Positions 1 through 10,869 are shown, counted from the first letter of the stretch. The stretch: 64,000 bases of DNA from Trileptium ribeirensis (GCA_030248225.1 JASANE010001471.1:43660-107659), one strand, 5' to 3'. Made by a program: numbers and translations. Notes: generated from the letters alone by a model not told the origin.

Positions 1-107
1 GCACTCTCTGTTCGCCCGCACTCACGACACCGCCATGTTCAGCGAAATCTATGATTAACGTCTCTAAATTTGTATCTTCTGTATGGTACATTGCTCTACT
101 GTATGCT

Positions 108-444
108 GGCCTGTCCACAGCCCTCCCAAAAGTGGGGATTTCGTAGGACCCATGTCCATTCTCGGGAGAAATGTCAAAGCGTTTGGGAATAAATTTTGCT
201 TAAAATACTAAACATTTCCATATTTTCACATAGTTTTAATGCCGCGCATGTATTTTCAATTGATAAATCGACGTTTCAGCAATAGTAGTAATAATTAATG
301 TTTAAAAACATTTTGCATAGAAAAACATAAATTTTAGACAAAAATTTTTTCGATTTAGTTGAACATGGGGGTTTCGGCTGAGTAGGGGGCGGACATGGGG
401 GGTTTAGAAAGTGGGAGATCCCTATCCGCCACTGTGGACAGGCC
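108..444. mobile_element. MITE-like element with GGCCTGTCCACAG terminal inverted repeats
   Basis: The left end reads GGCCTGTCCACAG and the right end reads its reverse complement, CTGTGGACAGGCC. Inside these, a stretch around GTGGGGAT...CCATGTCC on the left is matched imperfectly by GGACATGG...GTGGGAGATCC on the right. There is no coding capacity. Both flanks contain ATGGTACATT (84-93 and 452-461), so a small duplication surrounds the site. This is a non-autonomous inverted-repeat element; the superfamily was not determined. Confidence 0.55.
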
Positions 445-786
445 ATGTATAATGGTACATTCCCAGCGCGTATTGCGAACGCTTGGAACAACTTAGCTGG
501 CCAAATTGACAACAATAATCTCGTTACAACTCTAGACTCGAAAATTTTTTAAATCATTGCTCACGCTAATGGACCTACTTACTAAAAGCTACTTAAGATA
601 TGAAAGAAATCTGTAGCAGACGTTGCTCAGGTTCTACCACGTATTGGTCCATGCAAATTGCTACTATTTGAGGTTTGTATATTACTCGAATCGGTTGACG
701 TAAATTCATTTCAAAATATCAAAAACTACTACAGTAAAGTATAACAGGCGAGGACTAACATTCTCCTCATTCTGCCGTTATATTAT

Positions 787-1095
787 TCACTTTCTAGCTT
801 CAACCATTTCGGTATTTCGGCAATCTTCCGCGAACGTTAGTAAGCATGCTATGCAAACGGCGTTTAATGAATATTCATTCTCGAGCCGTATGAGAGCGTT
901 CAGAAGCAGAAAACTATAGTTGTAAAGTCTCGTATGTACCATAGGATCTGAATAAAACTTGTATAATATTGTAATGTTGTCTATCATAAATATTTTTGAA
1001 CCCGCAGCGAGCGAAGTTTCCTCTAATAACGCATAATTGAAACACAGATTTTTATTGCCAGCTTGTTGGTCGCATATGCTCTTCACCAGATTCAA
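787..1095 (-). CDS. Candidate coding exon, unknown protein
   Basis: An open stretch of about 100 codons ends in a stop at 787-789 and has no ATG at its 5' end. If real it is a 3' exon whose acceptor lies near 1095. The peptide is rich in Leu, Asn and Ala and looks helical, for example TRLYNYSFLLLNALIRLENE and LNAVCIACLLTFAEDC. I recognise no family. An open stretch of this length can occur by chance in AT-rich DNA, and no polyadenylation signal directly follows. It is kept because its composition is protein-like and differs from the flanking DNA. Confidence 0.25.
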   Translation of the reverse strand: MNLVKSICDQQAGNKNLCFNYALLEETSLAAGSKIFMIDNITILYKFYSDPMVHTRLYNYSFLLLNALIRLENEYSLNAVCIACLLTFAEDCRNTEMVEARK

Positions 1096-2479
1096 TCAAT
1101 AATTTTAGCAGTCTTTCACTCGACGCGTAATGAAATGTTAGCTGTGTATCTATATCTGTATTTGAGCTGCTCCAGCAATTTATTCCATCCCTAAATTCTC
1201 ACGAAGACGTCATGAATTGGAGATTTTTGTTTTTGGACATTTAGGGCCATGTATAGCTTTTTAGATTATAAATCTTACCAGAAGCACCGGATCGGGAAAC
1301 GTTCATTCAGCGCTAGAGCTTTGTTTTTATGCATTTTTGCTGTTTTTGTCGAGCTGTGTGCCAAACTTAAAAAATACACTCAAAACGAAATTTTCTAAAT
1401 TTTAGCGATTTTTTTGGTTTTCGAGGGTGAACAATGGAATGAAAGGGTAATTTAATTCCTTAAACACAACACGTTAGTTTCATTGTTTTAACACTATGTT
1501 TTGTATGCTTTTAACCCTATATTGGGACGGTGCTGGAGCAACATTAGCCTATTTTTTGCAACAAAAAGTCATAAATGTTGCCACATTTTTAATTGTGACT
1601 TCTCGGAGAGAAACCACGAACCCCTGGTTCGACGAGTCGTCCCGAGAAGACACTATGCAGAGTACTGTTTAGGTCTCAAAAAGCTTTTGAAATATATTTT
1701 AGACTTAGTTACCAGTGAGCAAGTATACAAGGGTGATTTTTGTACCAATCGGCAAGACGTGGAAAGGAGTCAAACGGTGACTATTACGACTGGGTCCGGT
1801 TACCGGTTATTGGATTTAGCTTTTTTCTTTTTTGATCAAACACTAACTTGTCATCAGTATTGTCTAACGGTGTTAAATTTAGTGCCAGTCGAGCCTGCGT
1901 CATTGTCGGTGCGACACTTCGTCGTTTTTTCCATATTCTAAGGTTGAGCCGAGTTACGGCCAAAAACGGTCAAATTTTGTCCACGTTCGGCAAAAAATCG
2001 ACTTGGAATTTTTTTGGAGGCGCACAAATTTTTTTGTTTTGATCTTATTTTTTGCTTCACCCAAAATCTTGCCAAAGAAACAAAATATTTTGTATGGATA
2101 CAATGGATCAAATTAAAAAAATAATTTTTATTCTTACATTAAAAGTGATGAACTATTCGCGTGTTCAACATGACCTTACACGTTTTATGGCACTTTGGAC
2201 CGATATAGGTCATTTTTCACGATTTACGGACATTGAGTGAATATATCTCGCGAACTAGGAAAAATAAAAAATCCGATACGAGAAGTTTCGTATTTGTCCG
2301 AAGGGTACGTTAAAAAAATTGAATGAAATACTTTTATAATTGGGGGACTAGATGCAGTTTGAAAATGGTATCTTGTGTAATTTGGACCATTCCCTAAAAA
2401 TTCTAAGTCCAACATTCATAGCTTCTGTGGTTGTGATTTATGTGATTTTAGACGGAATTAAGTATTTAGATCCTAGTCG
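1096..2479. other. Non-coding stretch, nothing recognised
   Basis: The DNA is AT-rich with scattered chance open frames. A short motif around TTCTCGGAGAGAAACCACGA (about 1591-1615) recurs imperfectly at about 8097-8120, so part of it may be an old dispersed repeat. No splice-bounded coding segment stands out. Confidence 0.4.
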
Positions 2480-3345
2480 GCGACCTTTGAACTACATTTT
2501 AGCCAAATCCCGTATCTCAGACGTCCTGTTGGGTTTAAGGTGCTCATATCTAGGTATTTATACATGGTTCTAGGTTCGTTAATAATCAAACTTGATCAAA
2601 TTGGGCACCCTACTGACTTTGTGATCACTATTTCCAGTACCTAGCTACAGTACCCGCCAAAAATGATTGTTGCTCTCTCGCGACTCGCTCGAAATATATT
2701 TGTTCTAAAAATAGAGTTTATTATTAATTTAAATAGCTTCGAAATCTCGAGAGAGACAATCGCTCGCGCCTCCCTCGACACTCGCTCACTGGAAATGCGA
2801 CCATCATTTTTGGCTAGTACTGTACCATCTTATACCCCTAAAATTGGACTAATCGTATTTCTAGGGTCCCAAAAATTCGATTTTTCGTATCTGGCTTGTC
2901 CGAACGTGACTGACTTTTAAGCACTATTTCCAGTACCTTGGTGCCTTTCTGGCTAATTCTATTTCTGGGGCGCCCAAAAATCCGACTTCGCATCTGGCTC
3001 GCCCGAAGTGCGATTTACGTTCGGTAAAAAGCAAATTTGATCAAACTGGGCACTCTTCTGACTTTGTTAGCACTATTTCCAGTACCTAGCTACCTCGTTA
3101 TCTCCTTAAAATTAGGCTAGCCGTGTTTCTGGGCGCCCAAGAATTCGATATTTCGTATCTGACTCTCCGACAGTGTGATTTAGGTCCGTTAAAAAGTAAA
3201 CTTTATCAAACCGGGCATTGTATTGACTTTGTGTGCACCATTTATATTACCCACCTACCTTCTTATGCCCTTAAAAGCGTGCTAGCCGCTTTTCCGGGAG
3301 CCCTAAAATTCGATTTTTCGTATCTGGCTCTCCGAAGTTGCTAGT
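2480..3345. repeat. Degenerate tandem repeat, about 165-bp unit
   Basis: The marker CGATTTTTCGTATCTGGCT or close variants occurs near 2879, 2982, 3147 and 3311, with a weaker form near 2506. Other landmarks repeat in the same order: the TATTTCCAGTACCTAGCTACC region, the GTAAAAAGCAAA region and the TTCTGGGCGCCC region. Copies are diverged, and one (2879 to 2982) is shortened. A mariner-like MITE interrupts one copy at 2648-2822. Confidence 0.75.
2648..2822. mobile_element. Mariner-like MITE, TA target-site duplication
   Basis: The termini read CAGTACCCGCCAAAAATGA at the left and TCATTTTTGGCTAGTACTG at the right. TA dinucleotides flank both ends (2646-2647, 2823-2824). The interior carries imperfect GAGCGAGTCGC-type inverted repeats. 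It has no coding capacity. The host repeat copy near 3090 gives the empty-site sequence, which confirms both boundaries and the TA duplication. Close relatives lie at 7632-7826 and 3638-3744. Confidence 0.85.
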
Positions 3346-3410
3346 TCTTTTTTACGCAGCATGTTCGTTTTATATACTACCAATGTTTATGTAGCAGATA
3401 TGAAAACAGA

Positions 3411-3600
3411 TAATGAGCTCGCGCTTACTAAACGAACACGAAACGCAAACGCGCATTAAAATGCTTGTTTACAAACGAAATTTGTCGTATTTTAGAAGGG
3501 ATGTTTTTACGTTCGTTTGTAAACAAACGTAAACGCAAACAAACTTGTAACGTTCGTTTATAAACTAACGTTGTTACGTTCTTTTTTTGTGCACTGATTT
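3411..3600. repeat. Short palindromic cluster of CGTTTGTAAACAAACG type
   Basis: Several copies of a CGTTTGT/ACAAACG motif lie in both orientations, including a perfect palindrome CGTTTGTAAACAAACG near 3513-3528. The segment could extrude as a hairpin. It may be a degraded foldback element. Confidence 0.4.
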
Positions 3601-3637
3601 CTTTTCGTTACTGTACCTGCAAATACGGCAATACATA

Positions 3638-3744
3638 CAACATTCGCCAAATATGACTGTCGCCTTTCGAGCGAGCAGTGTTGTAAAACACTTCAAGCAG
3701 CGAGCGAATATCAAGCGAGCAATGGTGATTTCTGGCGAGTACTG
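3638..3744. mobile_element. Internally deleted relative of the mariner-like MITE
   Basis: The right end (TTTCTGGCGAGTACTG followed by TA) and the left end (CATTCGCCAAATATGACTGTCGC preceded by TA) match the termini of the elements at 2648-2822 and 7632-7826. It is only about 107 bp long, so the middle has been lost or rearranged. Confidence 0.6.
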
Positions 3745-4648
3745 TATTTAGCATACAGGATAGAAATTTGTTTCACCACTTAGAAAATTTCTCCTAGAAT
3801 GAGCCCCTCCGCAATGGTCCTCCACTTTTTGGAAAGCTGTGGGTAGGCCAATACTATACTTGACAGAAACAATCGGTAAAATTAATGGTAACACTAAAGG
3901 CTATGTCGATATACTACATGATAACTGTTGGCGCAGATACATGATACCATAATCATAACGTAACAGTAGTAACACACTGACAAATATTAATATCAGTGGT
4001 AACTATCAGATCGCGATGGTCAAGGATGTCACTGTGACGGTGTTTGTGTGCCAGGATCGAGCTATGGAAGTTTCCGGTCGTGGAGTATTGATAGAATATT
4101 ATTGTTGGTAGCCAGTGGCAATTCATTTGCAATATTACCTTAAAGAATACATAGACAGTTTAGGCAGTATAATGTTTGTAATTGGGCGTTTACGAAAAGT
4201 GTTCCGAATGGACCAGAACCCGCATCGCAGCGTCTAGTGCCGATTGAAATTGGCCTAATGCTTAAACAAATTCCCAAAAAAGCAATTGAGAATGGTAGAA
4301 GGTCAGATGTTGATCTTTCGTGAACAATTTGGAAAATTCGCGAAAACATTGTCTTTATTATTTACCGTAATTATTGTTGTAGACGCCAGAAATGACTTTC
4401 GAGCAAGCGGACATCCATTATGGCTAATAGAGAGCGAGTACAGTGATATAAATTTTTTTCGAGTTGCTGACGAACTACAGATGTCATTATTCTGTCGGGT
4501 ATTGTATCACAACCTCATTCAGCATCGGTTAAACAAAGTAACAAGCGTTGTAAAGGTCTATCAATTTGACATAATGGTCAATGATTTCCGCCCTTGATAA
4601 CTATTAGGACATGCCGTGAGATTATCAATTGAGTTATTAAAATTTCAG
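3745..4648. other. Non-coding stretch before the first host exon
   Basis: Nothing recognisable apart from a short segment near 3800-3850 (TCCACTTTTTGGAAAGCTGTGGGTAGGCC) that weakly resembles the right end of the element at 108-444. Any exon upstream of 4649 was not identified. Confidence 0.35.
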
Positions 4649-5053
4649 AACGCGCCTGGTTTACATCTACCAACGCCAAATCTAGCGACAAGCGGCGCAG
4701 CAACGTCAGGGACCCTGGAGCAGGTTTTGAAGGAGCACTGTACGAGGGTGAGACTTGAAAGTCAAGCATATGCCAACAATGTAGTTGTATCGAATCCGTT
4801 TACGGTTCCTTTAATTTCAACACCGTCTTCAACTGCAATGTGTGACACTTATAATAGTTCTTATCGTTGTTCGACTGTTGCAGCTGCGTCCGGACAGCAG
4901 GAGCTAGCGGAAGAATTGTTATTTAAAGCTCGGCTCAATTCACCATGCAACACTTATTGTAACAGTGCAAAGGCGACATTGGCAACAAGTCTCACGCCTT
5001 CTTCTGCTAACTGCCTGGCGTGGCCTATGCCTGTTTCGGCTTTTCATAAACTG
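4649..5053 (+). CDS. Exon A of an unknown protein with tandemly duplicated exons
   Basis: The acceptor is TTAAAATTTCAG before 4649 and the donor is CTG|GTAAAT after 5053. The exon is 405 bp, phase 0 at both ends, and encodes 135 aa starting NAPGLHLPTPNLATSG and ending WPMPVSAFHKL. It is homologous to the exons at 6741-7088 and 9761-9991: all open with (A/T)PG followed by an H/R-rich and SxP stretch, and share a P(L/V)IST motif in the middle. Exons A and B also share WPMPxSAFxxLV at the end. Composition is Ser/Thr/Ala/Pro-rich with few charged residues, suggesting a low-complexity or disordered region. If the donor is not used, the frame reads through to TGA at 5084-5086, followed by AATAAA at 5093, so the exon could also be terminal. 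No family is recognised. Confidence 0.6.
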
Positions 5054-5092
5054 GTAAATTTTACGGTATCTTCTTCAACAACATGAAATCGC

Positions 5093-5098
5093 AATAAA
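5093..5098 (+). promoter_or_regulatory. Possible polyadenylation signal for a truncated exon-A transcript
   Basis: AATAAA lies seven bases after the in-frame stop reached when the donor at 5054 is ignored. Together they would allow an intronic polyadenylation form ending in exon A. This rests on the hexamer alone. Confidence 0.3.
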
Positions 5099-5138
5099 AG
5101 ATAATTGTGGCCAAAGTCAATTCTAACCTTGCTATTTA

Positions 5139-5300
5139 TATGCGGGATGCGCCGTCCTCGATATACTAAGTCTTAGCCTAAGCTTAGATTTTATATGAGT
5201 GATAAACTTAGCCTTACACTAAGTCGAGAGGCTGCCGCTTTCCGAACCATCCCCAAACGCTAAGCTGTTGTTTTATGCAGATGTAACGTCAGGTTCCTCA
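5139..5300. repeat. Dispersed repeat containing CGTCCTCGATATACTAAG
   Basis: The segment with GCCGTCCTCGATATACTAAG and later TAAGCTGTTGTTTT resembles 20510-20860 and a shorter fragment near 29920-29945. All contain the CTAAGCCTAAGC-type palindromic stretch. This looks like a family of old inverted-repeat elements. Confidence 0.5.
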
Positions 5301-5342
5301 GCTTCACTCGTACCAAAGATAGTACATATATTTTGATACATA

Positions 5343-5519
5343 CAGTCGGGACCAAATATAAATAAAGTCAAATTTGCTAGGTCAAAATTTTCTTTAATCG
5401 CAATCAATCTTAATTTTACAAATTTTTAATTTATCTAATGCGCTAAGATGGAATTCAATCAAAATTTCGATTAATGGAAATGGATTGAAATTTCGATGAA
5501 TTATTTTTGGCCGCGACTG
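5343..5519. mobile_element. Tc1/mariner-type MITE, CAGTCGGGACC termini, TA duplication
   Basis: The left end is CAGTCGGGACCAAATATAA and the right end is TTATTTTTGGCCGCGACTG, imperfect inverted repeats flanked by TA at 5341-5342 and 5520-5521. The interior repeats AATTTCGAT-type motifs. It is 177 bp long and non-coding. Confidence 0.75.
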
Positions 5520-6740
5520 TACTTTATGTTACATAGGTCTTAGGTTTGTAACATTGTTTAAATTTTCAGATTTCTATTTATATCTATACACAAAATATAT
5601 TTTACTACATTAATGTAAACAGCTTTGTGTACTAGTTCTATTAACAAACCTGCGACACACGCCGTATCTAACAGAATACGTAATCAGGTGTTAAGCGGCT
5701 TTTTTGCAAGTCTGGTAATGTAGCTCCGTCGAGATTGTTAATATATTAAAATTATTGATATTAATGCTATTTTAAAACGAATTTCTTTCGATTAAGTTGC
5801 TATCGAATTGCGTGGTATCGACAGTCGTTGTATGTAGGCTATCGACAGTCGTTTATGGCGTCGCTTTTCTGATGTATCGTAGAAAATTTTGATATGTTTT
5901 GATACTGTGGTTATGCTGATGTGGTGTAACCAGGGTTTTTTCGCATAATTTTTGCATTTTTCAAGACATGTAGACTTTTTTTCCTGAACGAGAGACGTTT
6001 GAGCCATGATGGCTGCGCAAAGACAGCAAGCACAACAACGAAAACACCAAAACGACCCGAACTTGGCAGAAACTAATTTTTGGCCGATACATTCTGCATG
6101 TAATAACTAGATTTATGTCTTTACGATGTATGTTCTAATATATAACAGGTAAGAATACACATAGCAGTTAAGAGTAGACTATATTTCAGACATATCGTCG
6201 TGGTCCACACCAAAAGGCGTATATGAATTTTTGACATTTTGAGATATTTCATTAATAACTAAGTTTCATAAATTTTTGGACTTGGTTGTATGTACTTGTG
6301 TTGGAAAAATTAAGCATTTTCAGTAGGGCGATAAGCATTTTTATTTTTACGAAAAACGTAAATTACGCATTGATCAAAATGGAAAAGTAACATTTTGTCT
6401 TGTCTAAGTTTTTGAGCACAATAATTTTATATTGTTAGCCCAAATTTAGTAGAATAGTACTCACTGCGAGAGTTAATGCTAAACTTTTTTCAACGCCTTC
6501 TAACGGTTTAGCCTTTCTAACGGTATTGTTTTTTAGTTTAGTATCTTTATATCGTGTCTACATTGTTTCATTTAAATATAAAACGCGGCTTCAAAAATTT
6601 TTTATTTTGCCAACCTCGTGAAGAGACGTCATCTGGGCTTCCTACATGATGACTCTTGGCTTAGATAATTCGAAGTTGCGTTTTTATTGTAGGAATTTAT
6701 AATATGTACCGTGGTTTCATTGTGTATTCGTTAATTCCAG
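5520..6740. other. Intronic DNA between exons A and B
   Basis: AT-rich and non-coding. The only structure seen is a short direct repeat, TATCGACAGTCGTT, at about 5817 and 5839. If exons A and B are joined, this is part of a 1.7-kb intron with the MITE at 5343-5519. Confidence 0.4.
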
Positions 6741-7088
6741 GCTGCTCCGGGATTTCGTATATCAGCACCCATTTTACCAACATCGGATCAGATTTCGACG
6801 GAGTCCAGTATGATACCTCAGTTTAAAGGTCAAGCAACTGTGATTAAGCCACATTTATCGGAAAGTCCTATTGTGGTCCCTGTAATTTCTACATCATCGC
6901 AGCCATCAGTACCTTGTGGCAATCCGCATGTAGTAACGTTATCCAGGGTACCTGGTCCTTCAGAACAACTAAACGAGCCGTTAGTTAAACCTTTGGTGAC
7001 TGTACGTGCCGAGATGATTGCTAAAACAGCACTGTCAACAATTAATCCTGTCGTGTGGCCTATGCCAGCTTCGGCTTTCCGCAGCTTG
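6741..7088 (+). CDS. Exon B of the tandem-exon gene
   Basis: The acceptor is GTTAATTCCAG before 6741 and the donor is TTG|GTAATT after 7088. The exon is 348 bp, phase 0 to phase 0, 116 aa, starting AAPGFRISAPILPTS and ending WPMPASAFRSL. It shares opening, P(V)IST motif and WPMPxSAFxxL end with exon A, so the two are an old duplication. If the donor is skipped the frame closes at TAG 7101-7103. Ser, Pro, Thr and Val predominate; there is no membrane segment, signal peptide or cysteine pattern. Function unknown. Confidence 0.6.
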
Positions 7089-7317
7089 GTAATTTTCAAC
7101 TAGTGTCTTTTTTGGCAATTTGAATCGCAGCGAGCAATGCGACTAGGGTTTTTCCTCAGGAGACCTAAATGAAACAATTATTTTGTCTGCCTGTGTCACG
7201 CACAACAGCTTCAGAAAGAGGTTTAAAACTTGCGTACAGTTTTTGTAAGATTAGTAATGTAAGAACCCATTAGAACAGTATGGTATAATCCCACCACAGT
7301 TATGCGTAAGTCCACTT

Positions 7318-7914
7318 TAGGTGCGTACACCATGGTTGTTCTTTTGTCAAAATCACGAACTGAGTCCTTCGCGTTCACATTTCTGACATCCGTATTATTC
7401 GCATTTTAGTGAACAAGCACTCTGCGGTCTACGGTGGAAATTTGCGTACGCGCACTTTTCTCCAATTCGCATGGTTGTCCCCGTTCACTACATGACATGC
7501 AGAATCGGACAGCTATGTTCCATGTGCATATTATGGTAACTAAAAACTAAATTGGTAATTGCGTTTTTCCATTTTTCAGAAAAATGCTATGCTAAATCGC
7601 AAAATTAGACTGCGTCAGAACCTACATGCTACAGTACCCGCCAAAAATGACTGTCGCTCGCTCGCGCTCTCCCCCTCGCTCGCGACTCTCCCTCACTCGC
7701 GACTCGCTCGAAATAAATTTGTTCTAAAAATAGAATTTTCTATTAATTTAAATAGTTGCGAAATCTCGAGCGAGCCACTCGCTCGCGACTCGCTCGAAAT
7801 GCGACGGTCATTTTTGGCGAGTACTGTATATCACAAATCTTTGTTCGCGTACAATGATCGCTTTTACGACCCTGAACTGACTTGACAAAAGAACAACCCA
7901 AGTGTACGCACCTA
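7318..7914. mobile_element. Inverted-repeat element with a nested MITE
   Basis: The left terminus TAGGTGCGTACACCATGG followed by TTGTTCTTTTGTCAA is matched by TTGACAAAAGAACAA followed by CCCAAGTGTACGCACCTA at the right end. The arms are about 32 bp with few mismatches. The element is about 597 bp and carries the mariner-like MITE at 7632-7826, so it was the older insertion. No transposase is present. Confidence 0.7.
7632..7826. mobile_element. Mariner-like MITE, second copy
   Basis: The ends CAGTACCCGCCAAAAATGAC and GTCATTTTTGGCGAGTACTG are nearly perfect inverted repeats flanked by TA (7630-7631, 7827-7828). It shares the AATTTGTTCTAAAAATAGA core with the copy at 2648. The sub-terminal CTCGCTCGCGACTCGCTCG repeats are longer here. 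Confidence 0.85.
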
Positions 7915-8739
7915 TTCACGGATTAGTAATAAAAAATGTGAATTTCTTTCCGGCACACCGGTGCGCAACAGTTTCCTTTGTAGCTATACTCACAGACTTT
8001 CGTTCTATCTGTCAGATGGAATTCTCTCAGTAAGTAGCCTATTTCAAACCTATTTAGGATTTTTAATAATTTAATAAAAATATTTAGTTACGGTTTCTCG
8101 GAGAGAAGCCACGAACTCCTGGTTTTGATGGCTTACCGATAGAACACTACATGCATCGCGATCTGACCAGATTGCGTCCTTCCGCGTCTGCGCTTGCACT
8201 TATCCGTGACTGTAGTTCTAAGAAAGCCTTAGAAATCTAAAATACTGCGTCTGCAAAACCCAGTGGTTACGAAATAAACCGCCGTACTTACAAAATATGG
8301 TAGCCATATAATGCAATTCGCGTACCTATAAAATTGTGGATTATCGATATTTCTCGGAGACAAATGAAAAATCCCCGATAAATGCGTTTGTGAGTGAAAC
8401 GAACATAAACCATAATAATTTGCCGTTGCGTTCAAATCTGGGAGACTCAGATAATATTCGTGTTTTTGGTATTTTTTCGTACGACCTGGCTGTCCAGTAA
8501 CTAAATTCTGGGTTTGTGTTCTGCAGAAACGTTTAAAAGATTATAATCAGGACGCAGCGTAGCGTAGTGGAGATTGTGTGTTGCAGGTGTGAAAGCTTTT
8601 GAATTCCGTCTGTTTGTGTGATCCGCCATAACATAACTTGACTTACGGATTTTAATGATCTTAGGCTGATTCTAACCTGCATAGTCGATTTACTGTACAT
8701 CCCGATCGATTTTCGATTTGGGGTCTGCTTCTGGGGTCA
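7915..8739. other. Intronic DNA, nothing recognised
   Basis: Non-coding, with one fragment near 8097-8120 resembling 1591-1615. Part of the 2.7-kb interval between exons B and C. Confidence 0.35.
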
Positions 8740-9600
8740 TTGTTCAAAATGAAGGCTTATTAGACCATTTTAGAATCATTCACGGAAGCAATGTTATTTC
8801 TATCTTAACTTAGAATTTTTTTCTGTGGTTGGTTTTATGTGATATTAAAGTGTTAAATGCCGATGCCTCTTTTTTGTTTTCCGATTAAGGCTCCAGTTTT
8901 GGAGTTATGGGGTTTGGAGGTATGGCACCGTCGTGGTTCCGCGACCCAAAATTAGAAAATTTGTTCTGACATCCTGGGAGGTTGCAGAATTTCTCTTGGG
9001 GGTTTTCGGGCATTGCAAACTTATTGCCATTGCTGGTGTTGGTTTTACTCTGTGATCACCTATGGTTCCATGGGTCCGGTGGTATGGCGCCCCAGTCATT
9101 GGAGGTTAAAGGTCAAAAAGGGTTTTTACCAGTTTAGTACCATTCACGGAAGCAAGGTTATTTTTATCTTAACTTTCGAATTTTTTATCTGGTTGGGTTT
9201 ATTTAATAGTAAAACGATAAATGGCGATGCCACTTTTTTGTTTTTCGATTAAGGCCCCGGTTATGGGGTTTGAGGTATGGCACCATTGTGGTTCATTCAT
9301 GCAAAATTCGAAAATTTGTTCTAACGTCCTTTGTGGCTGAAAAGTTTCACTGGGGCGTTTTCGGGCATGGAAAACTCATTGTCGGCGTTGATTTTGCTCT
9401 GTGATACCCTTGGTTTCAAGGCTACGGGAGTATAGCGCTCCAAGGTTTAAGGTCAAATGACAAAATGAGGGCTTTTACCTCATTTTAGTACCCTTCACGG
9501 AAGCAAGGTTATTTTTATCTTAACTTTCGAATTTTTTTCTCTACTTGGTTATATTTCACAGTGAAATAATAAATGCCGATGCCTCTTTTTATTTTTCGGA
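8740..9600. repeat. Tandem repeat, unit about 345-370 bp, about 2.3 copies
   Basis: The marker TTCACGGAAGCAA recurs near 8777, 9152 and 9496, followed each time by GTTATTT(C/T)TATCTTAACTT and later by CCGATGCCTCTTTTT-like text and a GGTATGGCACC motif. Copies differ by substitutions and small indels. The array lies in the intron before exon C. Confidence 0.75.
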
Positions 9601-9760
9601 GGGCTGTTGACAGTCCATAAACACGGTTCCAACTTTTCCCAGTCTTACTTTTTCACGGTCGTGAAATAACAACAAAGCGCTCAATTAAATGCTAAATTAA
9701 ATTCAATCTCTCAGCCTTAAACAAACATGTTTTACAAATAATTTTGTTTTTTAATTTCAG

Positions 9761-9991
9761 ACCACTCCGGGTTGTCACATATCGTCGCCGCCTATTCTAA
9801 AAACAACTGGAGTTGGAATGCCAGAGATTGTGCACCAGGATTTGAAAACACCTTTTGGTCGACCTAAAATTGACGATCAGTCAGGTTGGAAAACAACCGC
9901 ACCGTCGTCTGCAGCTGCAATGGTTCCTGTAATTTCGACAATGCCCTCAGTGGCATATGGAATAATTGCTCCAACTAGCAATACATGTTAA
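9761..9991 (+). CDS. Exon C, terminal exon of the tandem-exon gene
   Basis: The acceptor TTTTTTAATTTCAG is strong. The exon opens in phase 0 with TTPGCHISSPPILKTTG, homologous to the starts of exons A and B, and contains VPVISTMPS, matching their P(L/V)IST motif. It ends at TAA 9989-9991 after 76 codons and lacks the WPMPxSAF tail. An AATAAA at about 10030 makes it the natural 3' exon. The role is unknown, and joining to exons A and B is inferred from homology, strand and phase. Confidence 0.6.
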   Translation, partial: TTPGCHISSPPILKTTGVGMPEIVHQDLKTPFGRPKIDDQSGWKTTAPSSAAAMVPVISTMPSVAYGIIAPTSNTC

Positions 9992-10006
9992 GACCATACG
10001 ATATTG

Positions 10007-10735
10007 CTCCAAGCTAATCAATTTTGATTAATAAATCTGTAGTTAGTAAATTACAAATTAAACGAAGTAGCAGTCGATTGAGAACGCCAACGTATGAGTG
10101 GTGCAATACCAAGATCAAAATAAACTTGAGGGGATAATCGAATGAAACTCCAAGCTAATCAATTTTGATTGATAAATCTATAGTCAGTAAAGTACAAATT
10201 AAACGAAGCAGCAGACGATTGAGCATGCCAACGTATGAGTGCTGCAGTAGCAGGATCAAAATGAACTTGAGGTGATAATCGAACGAAACTCCAAACTAAT
10301 CAATTTTGATTAATAAATCTGTAGCCAGTAAAGTGCAAATTAAAAGAACCAACAGTCGATTGAGAATGCCAACGTATGAGTGCTGCAGTAGCAAGATCAA
10401 AATGAACTTGAGGTGATAATCGGATGAAACTCCAAGCTAATCAATTTTGATTAATAAATCTGTAGTTAGTAAATTACAAATTAAACGAAGCAGCAGTCGG
10501 CTAAGAATGCCAACGTATGAGTGCTGCAGCAGCAAGATCAAAATGAACTTGAGGTGATAATCGAATGAAACTCTAAGCTAATACATTTTGATTAATAAAT
10601 CTGTAGCCAGTAAAGTGCACATTAAGCGAAGCAGCAATCGAGTGAGAATGCTAACGTGTGAGTGCTGCGGTAGCAAGATCAAAATGAACTTGACGTGATC
10701 ATCTAATGAATATGCAAGCTAATCAATTTTGGCAC
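10007..10735. repeat. Tandem repeat, 141-bp unit, five copies plus a partial
   Basis: Units start with CTCCAAGCTAATCAATTTTG near 10007, 10148, 10289, 10430 and 10571, with a partial sixth near 10712. Each contains GATTAATAAATCTGTAG, so AATAAA recurs in nearly every unit. Identity between units is high. The first unit overlaps the 3' end of exon C. Confidence 0.9.
10028..10036 (+). promoter_or_regulatory. Likely polyadenylation signal of the tandem-exon gene
   Basis: AATAAA inside GATTAATAAATC follows the exon C stop by about 40 bases. The same hexamer is repeated in the downstream units, so cleavage could occur at several places. Confidence 0.45.
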
Positions 10736-10869
10736 GGCATGGACAGAGTAAAAACTATATACAATTCGCGCAGATGTTTAGACTAAGTCTTTTCGCCGTC
10801 TTGTGAAAGCGATAGCTTCTTAAAGTGGAACTAGATTAGTTGAGTACGAATTTTTAAGTAATGATTCAG

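Noticed and set aside
10773..10802. MFRLSLFAVL as the amylase signal-peptide exon
   Set aside because: It is hydrophobic, but a stop follows at once and no donor gives the phase needed for the exon at 10870.
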